Shown: one piece after another, positions 6,901 to 13,513 of the stretch
How the letters are laid out: each line of letters starts with the position of its first letter
Numbering within the stretch: position 1 is the stretch's first letter
Assembly (NCBI GenBank): GCA_910587755.1
Contig: CAJUNZ010000068.1
Location: 1 to 15,149 of the forward strand
Length of the DNA: 15,149 nt
Source of the DNA: an uncultured Acetatifactor sp.
Lineage (GTDB): Bacteria; Bacillota; Clostridia; Lachnospirales; Lachnospiraceae
Direction: 5' to 3'
Made by a program: the position numbers and the translations under genes
The notes under the pieces: generated by a model
The model's database searches: none
Told to the model about the DNA's origin: nothing
Seen by the model: the letters and a program-made list of their open reading frames with translations, nothing else

Positions 6901-7524
6901 ATGAACGGATCGGGTACTGTTCCAGGGGATGTGCTGGACACTGTCAAAGGCAGAGATATTACTTTGGCTTTTGACATGGGAGACGGTGTTGTCTGGAGTG
7001 TGAACGGAAAACAGGTCAATGCCGGCCAAGCTGGCACAATTGATCTCTCTGTAAAAAAAGAGAACAGTGCAATTCCGGAGGATATGGCACAAAGTACTGC
7101 GGCAGGAAATGTCTATGTCATGTTCAGCCTGGCACATAGCGGCAACTTTGGATTTACGGGAATGCTTTATCTTGATCTGGGAAAAGAAAACCAGGGATAT
7201 GAGGCAGTTCTATACTATTATAACGAAGGCAGTGAAAAGCTGGAAGCTGTGGGAAGAAGCCAGATATCAGAGAGCGGAATCGCAGGGTTTGAGTTTGAAC
7301 ACGCATCGGATTATATGGTTGTGATTGAAAGTGAAAGCGGAGAGGAGAGCAATGAAAGTCCGGACATTGAAGAAAGCCTGAATATTGATGAAGAAACAGA
7401 AAATCAGTCTACGGGAAACACATGGATAATATGGCTGGTGACAGGCAGTTTACTGGCGATTTTGGGAGGGCTGGGGATATTCTTCCTGGTCAGAAGGGAC
7501 CAGAAGGACCAGGGACAGAAATAG
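3943..7524 (+). CDS. Large secreted surface protein: beta-helix repeats, BIG2-like domain, PT-rich linker, C-terminal anchor
   Basis: ATG 3943 follows AAAGGAG (3926-3932). Residues 1-28 are a signal peptide (KRKR, hydrophobic core, ALA cleavage site). Residues about 50-600 carry degenerate beta-helix-like repeats in which strands such as GLWTNGSIEIVNGANV, GIWTVDGNINISNSSEV and GIWAQTGAIEITDGANV recur, resembling carbohydrate-binding (DUF4353-like) surface proteins. Residues about 606-678 are a BIG2-like Ig domain (AVAAVDGGIVTGKGEGTAVI). Two related His/Cys-rich modules (about 681-760 and 871-950) each have HHWH-x-C, EKDGYGEH and a CxxCG pair, and may bind metal. They flank a Thr/Pro/Ser/Ala linker (about 762-860), suited to spanning the wall. 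A further beta-rich domain follows (about 970-1130). Residues 1160-1183 are hydrophobic, followed by RR and a polar tail, with NQSTG (1154-1158) just before. Adhesion or polysaccharide binding is a guess; no enzyme motif was seen. No terminator separates it from the methyltransferase upstream. Confidence 0.85.
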   Translation: MGKRKRQVVSFLLSVCMVVVMLPAAALAVELDVTYLYWENSSGTWQSGMKASGEYTSVQSSDVEWGTGGGESWYVVSGDVSINNSVPGSGLTDTIYVQGTVHLILTDGAVLNCGRIITQANSRLYIYAQSHEEGTMGRLVAGGGIGADESFHTNVEIVINGGKIEAKADGVPAIGSDYGGAVVAAYGGVITAESKGAAGIYADEVHMQGCQAQVKSQQHNGIVGENGITLAGGNITVQSESSNGIFSRGNITFSDGSVDVTAGNGTDGTCGICALGTIQIENQAKVEVENKGTAAAIEGGQGIVISGSEVNTISVYNSGLWTNGSIEIVNGANVSAEGARPAIRTKNDVVIDGSKVTLSGQSDGIWTVDGNINISNSSEVKAEVAEKALVAEGNVSISGSLADLSSSNASGIWAQTGAIEITDGANVTAKGKNEALWAQTGVSVSGSTIIAESAQEAGISSPGTASITDSVVTVKGGDAKEGILLGTQEGSMISGSWIEGTYRDDAFASVDNTLTVKNGVAEVRGAAAVPQGVTLAQGTKIIIQEGGSLKINHEVTITSFPAGEGATVTENGNIDLPPGTVVSVAGELVTVPQEGGNVNFDGNVNIFAISLDHESITIPFGETAVLTAMSKPENAEIIWSSNNEAVAAVDGGIVTGKGEGTAVITAEIENAAAVCQVTVDHKWNTVWSHNDTHHWHDCAAGENCAIAAESEKDGYGEHSLGEWIVDKEPTAEAEGSRHRECTQCGFATEPEVIPDGSAGTPTPSPTMEPSSAPTEAPTSAPTTEPTTAPTQVPTTEPSSAPTEAPTSAPTTEPTTAPTSAPTSAPTTTPTESPTSVPAVNLTPVPSAVPTTGLTEETPSGLTSGQAVKPVHSHRWASAWKSDNKHHWHNCMTRGCDIAKRSEKDGYGEHIPSDWITDRQPTAEEAGSRHRQCVVCGYIMEREEVPVIDNQKDSEGPFLRNSEGQNGWTQIKEAVKEAEKGSSLDIVMNGSGTVPGDVLDTVKGRDITLAFDMGDGVVWSVNGKQVNAGQAGTIDLSVKKENSAIPEDMAQSTAAGNVYVMFSLAHSGNFGFTGMLYLDLGKENQGYEAVLYYYNEGSEKLEAVGRSQISESGIAGFEFEHASDYMVVIESESGEESNESPDIEESLNIDEETENQSTGNTWIIWLVTGSLLAILGGLGIFFLVRRDQKDQGQK
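6244..6396 (+). repeat. 69-bp perfect direct repeat within the PT-rich linker
   Basis: Bases 6244-6312 are repeated exactly at 6328-6396, an offset of 84 bases (28 codons), so the frame is kept. The repeat encodes EPSSAPTEAPTSAPTTEPTT and the following APT. Exact nucleotide identity rather than only protein similarity points to a recent duplication, and copy number may vary between strains. Confidence 0.92.
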
Positions 7525-7560
7525 AGCCAGAAATAAATTCTCTTTTTGGAGAGCTTGACT

Positions 7561-7915
7561 ATGTATAATGAGTATTACAATGAAAACTTTTTTCTGGGGT
7601 GTATTTATTTTAAACATGGAGCACCCGGTTTTTACCGCAGGAGTTGGACAGGATTGGATTTACACAGAAGCCGGAGAGGCCCTGTACTGGCCGGTTGACA
7701 ACTATTTCTTTCCAGGAGAGCGGAACACGCATTTTTTAGGGTGCGATGTTGTAAAACAGCACCACACGCTCACACAGATATTGATGGGTTTACTGAAAAA
7801 TGGTTTTGAACTAAAAGCGGTGGAGGAGGCTCAGCCTCCGGAAGAGATGAAGGATGAGCTGCGCCGTCCCATGATGCTGCTGGTGAAAGCTGTAAAAAAA
7901 GAGAGTCCTGTATAA
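7561..7915 (+). pseudogene. Class I SAM-dependent methyltransferase, internally deleted and frameshifted
   Basis: GGAGAG (7548-7553) precedes ATG 7561 by seven bases, and the first codons read MYNEYYNENFFL, like the usual N-terminus of a family of small-molecule class I methyltransferases (about 245 residues) common in Clostridia. That frame then turns to nonsense and stops near 7695. In the next frame the sequence resumes as GVFILNMEHPVFTAGVGQDW and runs to EMKDELRRPMMLLVKAVKK, the characteristic C-terminal third, ending at 7915. About 130 central residues are missing, including the glycine-rich SAM loop, and the deletion joint near 7585-7605 shifts the frame. A start at ATG 7568 would give a 115-residue product without a SAM site. 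The gene is therefore dead as a methyltransferase. The family match is from memory of the C-terminal motif. Confidence 0.82.
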
Positions 7916-7926
7916 TTTAATGTCAT

Positions 7927-7996
7927 AAAATCCTGATATAAAGTATGAAGTTAGGCCTGTGGCGGGACGGATGCTTTCTATCAGGATTTTTATTGT
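7927..7996 (+). terminator. Long hairpin terminator after the methyltransferase remnant
   Basis: AAAATCCTGATA (7927-7938) and TATCAGGATTTT (7979-7990) are perfect 12-base inverted copies. The stem continues inward, after one mismatch, with AAAGTA (7940-7945) against TGCTTT (7972-7977). The 3' arm runs into a T-rich stretch. The A-run on the left arm means it could terminate transcription from either direction. The remaining 26-base top is longer than in most terminators. Confidence 0.7.
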
Positions 7997-8046
7997 ATTT
8001 TTGCTGACTGTGCAAGGATAAAAGCTGTTCTCTTCTACATCCATAC

Positions 8047-8075
8047 TTGACAAGCACATGGATGTGGCTTATGAT
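8047..8075 (+). promoter_or_regulatory. Strong sigma-A-type promoter without an evident intact gene
   Basis: A perfect TTGACA (8047-8052), a 17-base spacer and TATGAT (8070-8075, 5/6) form a near-consensus promoter. Transcription would start near 8082. The next intact gene is coaE at 8666, which has its own promoter, so this one may have served a gene now lost or may make a short RNA. From here to 8377 I recognise no gene: open frames exist but none resembles a known protein. Confidence 0.6.
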
Positions 8076-8104
8076 ATGAATATGTCAGAAAATTCTAAAA
8101 AATG

Positions 8105-8139
8105 TGCGCTGATCATAGCGCATCCAGGCAGTTTCTGCC
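8105..8139 (+). other. Two adjacent short hairpins in the leader of the 8047 promoter
   Basis: TGCGCT (8105-8110) pairs with AGCGCA (8117-8122) around a six-base loop. GGCAG (8127-8131) pairs with CTGCC (8135-8139) around TTT and is followed by AGATTTTC. They lie about 25 bases after the predicted start of transcription. The second could act as a weak attenuator-like terminator, but the T-run is interrupted. Confidence 0.3.
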
Positions 8140-8377
8140 AGATTTTCTAATTTTAATAATTATATTTCAGAGAGGACAATGTGGCAGGAACGGAAAAGGA
8201 TGGACAACAGTGGGCAATATTCCCGGCTCAGGCCAGGTATCCGCATTTTCTGTATTCTGCCGAAACAGGGGAGGAAAGAGAATGCAGAAGAGACGAAAGA
8301 GGGAGAAGGCATCTGGAGAAAGTTAGTCCCAGAGAAGGGGCAGCGTGAGCAGGGCAGCGGGCAGTGCAGGGAGGAAA

Positions 8378-8548
8378 GGAAACCGGCAGGTGAAGGACAG
8401 GGCGGTGGACTACTGTATCAGCCATGGGATCCTGTCGGAGATCCTCAGGCTGCACAGAGGGGAGGTATTGGGAATGCTGCTGGAAGAATTTGATGCGGAA
8501 AAGTATGAGAGGACGATACGGATCCTGCTTTTGTTGGGATTTTGCTGA
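8378..8548 (+). pseudogene. C-terminal remnant of an Rpn-family nuclease/putative transposase
   Basis: The frame reads VKDRAVDYCISHGILSEIL, then RLHRGEVLGMLLEEFDAEKY and ERTIR, ending in an unrelated hydrophobic tail and a stop at 8546-8548. The pattern AVxxCIxxGIL...F/IL...HRxEVxxMxxxEFDxEKY matches the region before the charged EEG-rich tail of Rpn-family (PD-(D/E)xK) recombination-promoting nucleases, which are abundant in Lachnospiraceae. The catalytic N-terminal domain is absent: the same frame has a stop at 8324-8326, and nothing upstream resembles the nuclease. The typical repetitive tail is also gone. This is a decayed fragment, named from motif memory. Confidence 0.62.
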
Positions 8549-8557
8549 TTCAAAGGC

Positions 8558-8586
8558 TTGCAGGACAGGTGGGGGAGTGTTATAAT
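8558..8586 (+). promoter_or_regulatory. Promoter of coaE
   Basis: TTGCAG (8558-8563), a 17-base spacer and perfect TATAAT (8581-8586) lie 79 bases before the coaE start, giving a leader of roughly 70 bases. The promoter begins just after the Rpn remnant ends, so coaE expression does not depend on the decayed genes upstream. Confidence 0.7.
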
Positions 8587-8665
8587 TTGTTGCATGCACA
8601 TCTGCTGGGACTTTTTGGAGCATGTTTTAAATCACTGAGGGAATACTGGCCCTGGGAGGGGAAGG

Positions 8666-9277
8666 ATGCATTTCATAGGGATTACAGGTGGAGTTGGTGC
8701 AGGAAAATCCGAGATTCTGGCGTATATCAGAAAAAAATATCGCTGTGAAATCTATCTGGCGGATGAGGTAGCTCATTTGGTGAAACAGCCAGGCACGCAG
8801 GCCTACCAGGAACTGCTGGGGCTTTTGGGCGGAGACATTGTGGACCAGAACAGACAGATTGACAGACAGGTCATGGCGGACAGAATCTTCGGACATGCTG
8901 AGCTTCTGGAAAAAGTGAACGGCATTATCCACCCTGCCGTGAAAAAATTTTTGCTGGAACGGCTGGAGGAAGCCAGGGCAGCAGGCAGGGTGGATCTGTT
9001 TTTTGTAGAAGCTGCTCTTCTTATCGAAGGAGGGTATCTGAATCTGGTGGATGAGATGTGGTATGTTTATGCGGATGAGACAGTCAGAAGGGACAGGCTT
9101 GCGGGCTCCAGGGGCTACAGCGGAGATAAAATTTCCCAGATTATGGCCAGACAGCTCTCAGAGGAAAAGTTCAGGGAATGCTGTGATTTTGTAATAGACA
9201 ACAGTGGTTCCTTCCAGGACAGCTGCAGCCAGGTTGACAGAAGGCTGCAGAATATCCTGAAAAGTTCTGTCTATTAA
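8666..9277 (+). CDS. coaE: Dephospho-CoA kinase
   Basis: CoaE phosphorylates the 3'-hydroxyl of dephospho-CoA with ATP, the last step of coenzyme A synthesis, in the cytosol. The protein begins MHFIGITGGVGAGKS, a P-loop at residues 8-15 (GGVGAGKS). ADEVAHLV follows near residue 32 at the usual DAD-x-x-AH position, then the IHPAV segment near residue 90 and FFVEAALLIEGGY in place of the family's V/I-PLLFE motif. At 203 residues it has the normal length. ATG 8666 follows a GGGAGGGGAAGG purine tract. It is 27 bases ahead of the metallo-beta-lactamase-fold gene, so the two are probably cotranscribed. In many Clostridia polA lies just upstream; here that place holds eroded sequence. Confidence 0.94.
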   Translation: MHFIGITGGVGAGKSEILAYIRKKYRCEIYLADEVAHLVKQPGTQAYQELLGLLGGDIVDQNRQIDRQVMADRIFGHAELLEKVNGIIHPAVKKFLLERLEEARAAGRVDLFFVEAALLIEGGYLNLVDEMWYVYADETVRRDRLAGSRGYSGDKISQIMARQLSEEKFRECCDFVIDNSGSFQDSCSQVDRRLQNILKSSVY

Positions 9278-9304
9278 TTATGATGGGGGAAGAAGCGAGT
9301 AGAG

Positions 9305-10105
9305 ATGAGATTATGTAGTATTGCAAGCGGCAGCAGCGGCAACTGTATTTATGTGGGATCCGAGGCTGCCCACCTGCTTGTGGATGTGGGTATCAGCGGC
9401 AGAAAGACAGAAGGCGGCCTGAAAGAGCTGGGGCTCACAGGAAAAGATATTGACGGTATATTAATAACACATGAGCACGCGGATCACATCCAGGGATTGG
9501 GGGTTATGGCCCGGAAATATGAGATCCCCATCTATGCCACCGGGGGGACAATCCGCGCCATAAAAGAGTGCAGGGGACTTGGCAGCATCGACGGCGACCT
9601 GTTCCATGAGGTGAAAGAAGATGTAAAATTTACCCTGAAGGATCTGACTGTGAATCCCATGCGCATATCCCATGACGCGGCACAGCCTGTGGCCTACCGG
9701 ATTGCCTACGGCAGCAGGAAAGTGGCTGTGTGCACGGATTTGGGTACATATAATGACTATACGGTGGAGTGCCTAAAGGGCATGGATGCGCTGCTTCTGG
9801 AGGCAAACCACGATGTGAACATGCTTCAGGTGGGACCTTATCCATATTATCTGAAACAGCGGATCCTGGGAGAACGGGGGCATCTGTCCAATGAAAACAC
9901 AGGAAGGCTTCTGTGCAGACTGCTGCATGATAAGCTGAAGGCGGTTCTTCTGGGGCATCTGAGCAAAGAGAACAACCTGCCGGAACTTGCTTTTGAATCC
10001 GTGCGGATGGAGATCAATATGAGCGGCACTCCCTATAAAGCCGCTGATTTTGACATTCGAGTGGCCAGGCGCAGTGAACTGACGCCGGTGGTGGAGATTG
10101 CGTAA
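9305..10105 (+). CDS. WalJ/YycJ-type metallo-beta-lactamase-fold hydrolase
   Basis: The start MRLCSIASGSSGNCIYVG and length of 266 residues match the YycJ/WalJ (VicX) group of single-domain metallo-beta-lactamase-fold proteins. The two-metal site shows as THEHADH (H56, H58, D60, H61), followed by H123 (RISHD), D145 (CTDLGTY) and a C-terminal GHLS histidine. Characterised members are 5'-3' exonucleases linked to DNA repair, or are genetically linked to the WalRK cell-wall regulator; no walRK genes are visible in this window. A GGGGGAAG tract lies ahead of ATG 9305. No terminator follows, so transcription may continue into the ACT/UPF0210 pair. Confidence 0.88.
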   Translation: MRLCSIASGSSGNCIYVGSEAAHLLVDVGISGRKTEGGLKELGLTGKDIDGILITHEHADHIQGLGVMARKYEIPIYATGGTIRAIKECRGLGSIDGDLFHEVKEDVKFTLKDLTVNPMRISHDAAQPVAYRIAYGSRKVAVCTDLGTYNDYTVECLKGMDALLLEANHDVNMLQVGPYPYYLKQRILGERGHLSNENTGRLLCRLLHDKLKAVLLGHLSKENNLPELAFESVRMEINMSGTPYKAADFDIRVARRSELTPVVEIA

Positions 10106-10251
10106 AATTTATACCGCAGAGGGTTCTTTAAACAAATTATATGCGTCTATAGGATATGGGTGGAACTGCAGGTAGGAGAACTGTGCCGGTTTTATGCGGG
10201 GCGGTTCCGGGAAAACAAGGTGTACAGGCGCAGGAAGGATGGATATTAGTT

Positions 10252-10524
10252 ATGGAAAAGACGATTATTACCGTGGTGGGGAAGGATGCTGTGGGCATCA
10301 TCGCCAAGGTCTGCACTTATCTGGCGGAAAATGGGATCAATATCCTGGATATCTCTCAAACCATTGTACAGGGATACTTTAACATGATGATGATCGTGGA
10401 TACGGGAGCTATGGACAAGCCCTTCGGGGATCTCTGCGACGAGATGGCGGCTCTGGGTGGGAAAACCGGTGTGGTGATCAAATGCCAGAAGGAAGAGATT
10501 TTTGATAAAATGCACCGGATTTAG
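10252..10524 (+). CDS. ACT-domain protein, UPF0237 family
   Basis: The 90-residue protein is a single ACT domain: ITVVGKDAVGIIAKVCTYL, then a strand, helix and GYFNMMMIVD strand, with the ligand-type glycine at the first strand-helix turn (VGKDAVGII). ATG 10252 follows AGGAAGGATGG (10232-10242); an upstream in-frame ATG at 10156 would add 32 residues unlike the family and is rejected. ACT domains usually bind amino acids or similar effectors and regulate a partner. This family is regularly encoded just before UPF0210, as here (38 bases apart), so it is probably a regulatory or structural partner of that protein. The ligand is unknown. Confidence 0.88.
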   Translation: MEKTIITVVGKDAVGIIAKVCTYLAENGINILDISQTIVQGYFNMMMIVDTGAMDKPFGDLCDEMAALGGKTGVVIKCQKEEIFDKMHRI

Positions 10525-10562
10525 GTGTTAGGGATTGAGTACTGAAAAAGGAAGGCAGTGGC

Positions 10563-11927
10563 ATGATTAATTTATTTGAAGTGACAGAGACCAATAAGAT
10601 GATCTCCGAGGAAAACCTGGATGTGCGCACTATTACTCTGGGTGTCAGTCTCCTGGACTGTATTGATTCCGATCTGGAAAAGCTCAACGAGAAGATTTAC
10701 CATAAAATATACCATGCCGCAAAGGACCTGGTGAAGACAGGGGAAGAGATTTCCAGGGAATACGGCATTCCCATTGTGAACAAGAGAATATCCGTCACGC
10801 CCATTGCCCTGGTGGGGGGTGCGGCCTGTGGGAGACCAGAGGACTTTGTGACGGTGGCCCGGACTCTGGACCGGGCCGCAAAGGATGTGGGGGTAAACTT
10901 CATCGGCGGATATTCTGCTCTGGTGAGTAAGGGCATGACTGAGGCGGACAGGAACCTGATCTGTTCCATCCCCATGGCACTTTCCTCCACAGAGAGGGTG
11001 TGCAGTTCTGTGAATCTGGGTTCCACCAAAACCGGCATCAATATGGACGGTGTGAAGCTGATGGGAGAGATCATCAAGGAGACGGCGGAACAGACCAGGG
11101 ACCAGGATTCTCTGGGATGTGCAAAACTGGTGGTGTTCTGCAATGCACCTGACGACAATCCTTTTATGGCCGGGGCATTCCACGGCGTGACGGAGGCGGA
11201 TAAGGTTATCAATGTGGGAGTCAGCGGCCCGGGTGTGGTGAAAACAGCCCTGGAAAGTGTGCGGGGAGAGAATTTTGAGGTACTCTGCGAGACCATCAAG
11301 AAGACAGCGTTCAAGGTCACAAGGGTGGGGCAGCTGGTGGCCCAGGAGGCTTCTGCCAGGCTGAAAGTACCTTTTGGAATTGTGGATCTTTCCCTGGCGC
11401 CCACCCCTGCCATAGGGGACAGTGTGGCGGATATTCTCTGTGAGATGGGGCTGGAGTACGCAGGGGCTCCGGGAACCACTGCGGCCCTGGCGCTTCTGAA
11501 CGATCAGGTGAAAAAAGGCGGCGTAATGGCTTCTTCCTATGTGGGTGGACTCAGCGGCGCGTTTATTCCGGTGAGCGAGGACCAGGGGATGATCAACGCG
11601 GTGCAGGCGGGAGCGTTGACATTGGAGAAACTGGAGGCCATGACCTGCGTCTGTTCTGTGGGTCTTGACATGATTGCCGTTCCCGGGGATACAAAGGCAT
11701 CCTCCATCTCCGGTATTATAGCGGATGAGATGGCAATCGGCATGGTAAATCAGAAAACCACCGCCGTCCGCATTATTCCTGTGATTGGAAAGGGCGTGGG
11801 TGAGACAGTGGAGTTTGGAGGACTGTTGGGCTATGCGCCCATTATGCCTGTGAACCGATTTTCCTGTGAGGCATTTATCGGCCGTGGAGGAAGAATTCCG
11901 GCACCCATTCACAGTTTTAAGAATTAA
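10563..11927 (+). CDS. UPF0210 (DUF711, 'PFL family') protein
   Basis: The 454-residue product matches the UPF0210/DUF711 family in length and in its start MINLFEVTETNKMISEENLD. Gly-rich conserved stretches follow, such as NVGVSGPGVVKTAL, APTPAIGDSVADIL and GAPGTTAALALL. Despite the 'PFL family' label, no glycyl-radical signature of pyruvate formate-lyase is visible, and the biochemical function is not established as far as I know. A GGAAGG tract (10550-10555) precedes ATG 10563. It forms a two-gene unit with the ACT protein. The protein has no signal peptide or membrane segment and should be cytosolic. It converges on tmcAL with a 49-base gap in which I see no strong terminator. Confidence 0.9.
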   Translation: MINLFEVTETNKMISEENLDVRTITLGVSLLDCIDSDLEKLNEKIYHKIYHAAKDLVKTGEEISREYGIPIVNKRISVTPIALVGGAACGRPEDFVTVARTLDRAAKDVGVNFIGGYSALVSKGMTEADRNLICSIPMALSSTERVCSSVNLGSTKTGINMDGVKLMGEIIKETAEQTRDQDSLGCAKLVVFCNAPDDNPFMAGAFHGVTEADKVINVGVSGPGVVKTALESVRGENFEVLCETIKKTAFKVTRVGQLVAQEASARLKVPFGIVDLSLAPTPAIGDSVADILCEMGLEYAGAPGTTAALALLNDQVKKGGVMASSYVGGLSGAFIPVSEDQGMINAVQAGALTLEKLEAMTCVCSVGLDMIAVPGDTKASSISGIIADEMAIGMVNQKTTAVRIIPVIGKGVGETVEFGGLLGYAPIMPVNRFSCEAFIGRGGRIPAPIHSFKN

Positions 11928-11976
11928 GGTTAAAGTTTAATAAGGAGCATACATTTTCCCAAGTCATGTTCCAGAG

Positions 11977-13248
11977 TCACAGGATCACAAGAGGGGTGGA
12001 GATCTCATTGGGTATCCCGCTGCCATTGGGTACACAGGCAGCACTCTGGTAAATATGGCTTGAGAGAATATCCTGTTCCAGAAGTCTGCATGCGTCCGGG
12101 GACAGGCTCTTTTGTGCATCTGCCAGCTTGGTGATCAGGGGGATGGAAGCACATTTTCCCAGTGCCCCCAGAAGGGGCAGGGCACTGCGGCGGAACCCGA
12201 GGATTCTGGCATAGGGGGCATGGTCCAGGCGGGCAGCTGCTGCCATATCATCTTTTGTGATGTTCAAAAGAATGTGCAGCAGGCAGCGGCTGACTCTGGA
12301 ATAAGTCATATCCCTGGTTTTCAGCAGGGAACAGAATGTCTCATAGGCGGTGAAATCCCCCAGCAGCTTTGAGATGCGCCTGGACAGGGCAGGGGATACA
12401 TCCAGATATGTTTCATATCCCTGGGCTTTTTCCAGGAGGAGCTTATAATATAACAGGGAGGAGAAATCCTCCGCCTGCAGGAGCTTCTTTTTGTCAATAC
12501 ATGCGGCGATGAGCTTAGAGGTTTCCGGAGGCATGAAGCCGGCCAGCCTCCCCGGGCTGTCTCCCGCAAAAAGCGCCTGCCGAAGAGCCAGGGCCGACCA
12601 AAAAGTGGAGGGCTCCGAAGAAGGTTCTTTATGAGACTCCTTGCCATAATCATAACTGTCATGATAACCTGGCCCCTGCCGTTTTACAGTCACGGGCTGG
12701 ATTTTGCTGTGCCGTTTTAAAAGAGCTTTGATATAGTCAATGCCGAGAATATTATTGGGCTGTGCCAGGGCCTCCAGAGAGGCGCCGGACAGCAGACCGC
12801 ATTGTTCCAGGGCCCGGCATCTGGCGGCGGGATAGGGAAACCCCTGTCTTAGAAATTCTTTCAGGGCATGCCTGAATGGAGAAGGTTCCTCCAGGAGAAT
12901 CTCTGCAGTCTGTCTCAGAAGGGCGGTGTCCGCGCACTCGGAGCCAAAGCACAGATGGGTAATTACTCCAAGTTTGTCAAAAATTGACACGGCGCCATGG
13001 GCAAAATATTCGGCGCTGGAAGTGGCATAAAGTACGGGAAGTTCCAGAACCAGATCCGCTCCACAGCAGAGAGCCGCCCTGGCCCGGACATGTTTGTCCA
13101 TCAGCGCGGGAGCCCCTCTCTGTACGAAATCGCCGCTCATGATGACTATAGTATAATCGGCGCCAGTACGGCGAAGGGATTCCTCCAGGTGATATTTGTG
13201 CCCGTTGTGAAAAGGATTGTATTCAGCGATGATTCCGTTTACCTGCAT
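11977..13248 (-). CDS. tmcAL: tRNA(Met) cytidine acetate ligase
   Basis: TmcAL (formerly YlbM) activates acetate with ATP to acetyl-adenylate and acetylates the wobble cytidine C34 of elongator tRNA-Met, guarding against misreading of Ile codons. The 423-residue protein starts MQVNGIIAEYNPFHNGHKYH. H14-N15-G16-H17 is the HxGH motif of the nucleotidyltransferase fold, and MSGDFVQRGAPALMDK and GADLVLELP follow as in the family. Read on the minus strand, AAAGGAG precedes the start at 13248 by 11 bases. The gene is divergent from pta-ackA, which makes and uses its substrate acetate. I find no convincing promoter for it in the 265-base divergent region. Length is slightly above the usual 400 or so residues, with no sign of damage. 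Confidence 0.93.
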   Translation of the reverse strand: MQVNGIIAEYNPFHNGHKYHLEESLRRTGADYTIVIMSGDFVQRGAPALMDKHVRARAALCCGADLVLELPVLYATSSAEYFAHGAVSIFDKLGVITHLCFGSECADTALLRQTAEILLEEPSPFRHALKEFLRQGFPYPAARCRALEQCGLLSGASLEALAQPNNILGIDYIKALLKRHSKIQPVTVKRQGPGYHDSYDYGKESHKEPSSEPSTFWSALALRQALFAGDSPGRLAGFMPPETSKLIAACIDKKKLLQAEDFSSLLYYKLLLEKAQGYETYLDVSPALSRRISKLLGDFTAYETFCSLLKTRDMTYSRVSRCLLHILLNITKDDMAAAARLDHAPYARILGFRRSALPLLGALGKCASIPLITKLADAQKSLSPDACRLLEQDILSSHIYQSAACVPNGSGIPNEISTPLVIL

Positions 13249-13323
13249 ATTCCGTGCCGCTCCTTTGTCTTAGGAATTGTTTCAGAAATTGTGGGAAAAA
13301 GCTTTTACAGCAAAGATTGCTTC

Positions 13324-13352
13324 TTGTTTATTTTTTCCACATTTAGTATAAT
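13324..13352 (+). promoter_or_regulatory. Promoter of pta-ackA
   Basis: TTGTTT (13324-13329, 4/6), a 17-base spacer and perfect TATAAT (13347-13352) point toward pta. The predicted leader is about 155 bases. Within that leader I see no strong terminator-like hairpin. Confidence 0.65.
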
Positions 13353-13513
13353 ATAAGCATGGCGGTTTGTTAAGCATATTTTTGTGATGCCGTTGGACAG
13401 GCCTGGAGAGGGTTTGTCTGAAAATTTTTTTCCATGGTCAGGGGAACCTGTGGGGGGGCAGCGGATTATGGAAATGAATTTTCGTGCGGGGACCGCGGGA
13501 AAGGAGAAGGGAT

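Noticed and set aside
8179..8493. Open frames of 74-104 codons ahead of coaE
   Set aside because: Several overlapping frames are open, none resembles a known protein, and one is contradicted by the Rpn-like remnant read in another frame of the same bases.
10156..10251. Upstream start for the ACT protein (122 residues)
   Set aside because: The extra 32 residues do not resemble the family, and a good ribosome binding site lies before ATG 10252.
10572..11912. 446-codon open frame on the minus strand across the UPF0210 gene
   Set aside because: It lies wholly antisense to a well-supported gene, its translation is rich in His, Arg and Cys without any recognisable domain, and it is explained by the codon bias of the sense strand.
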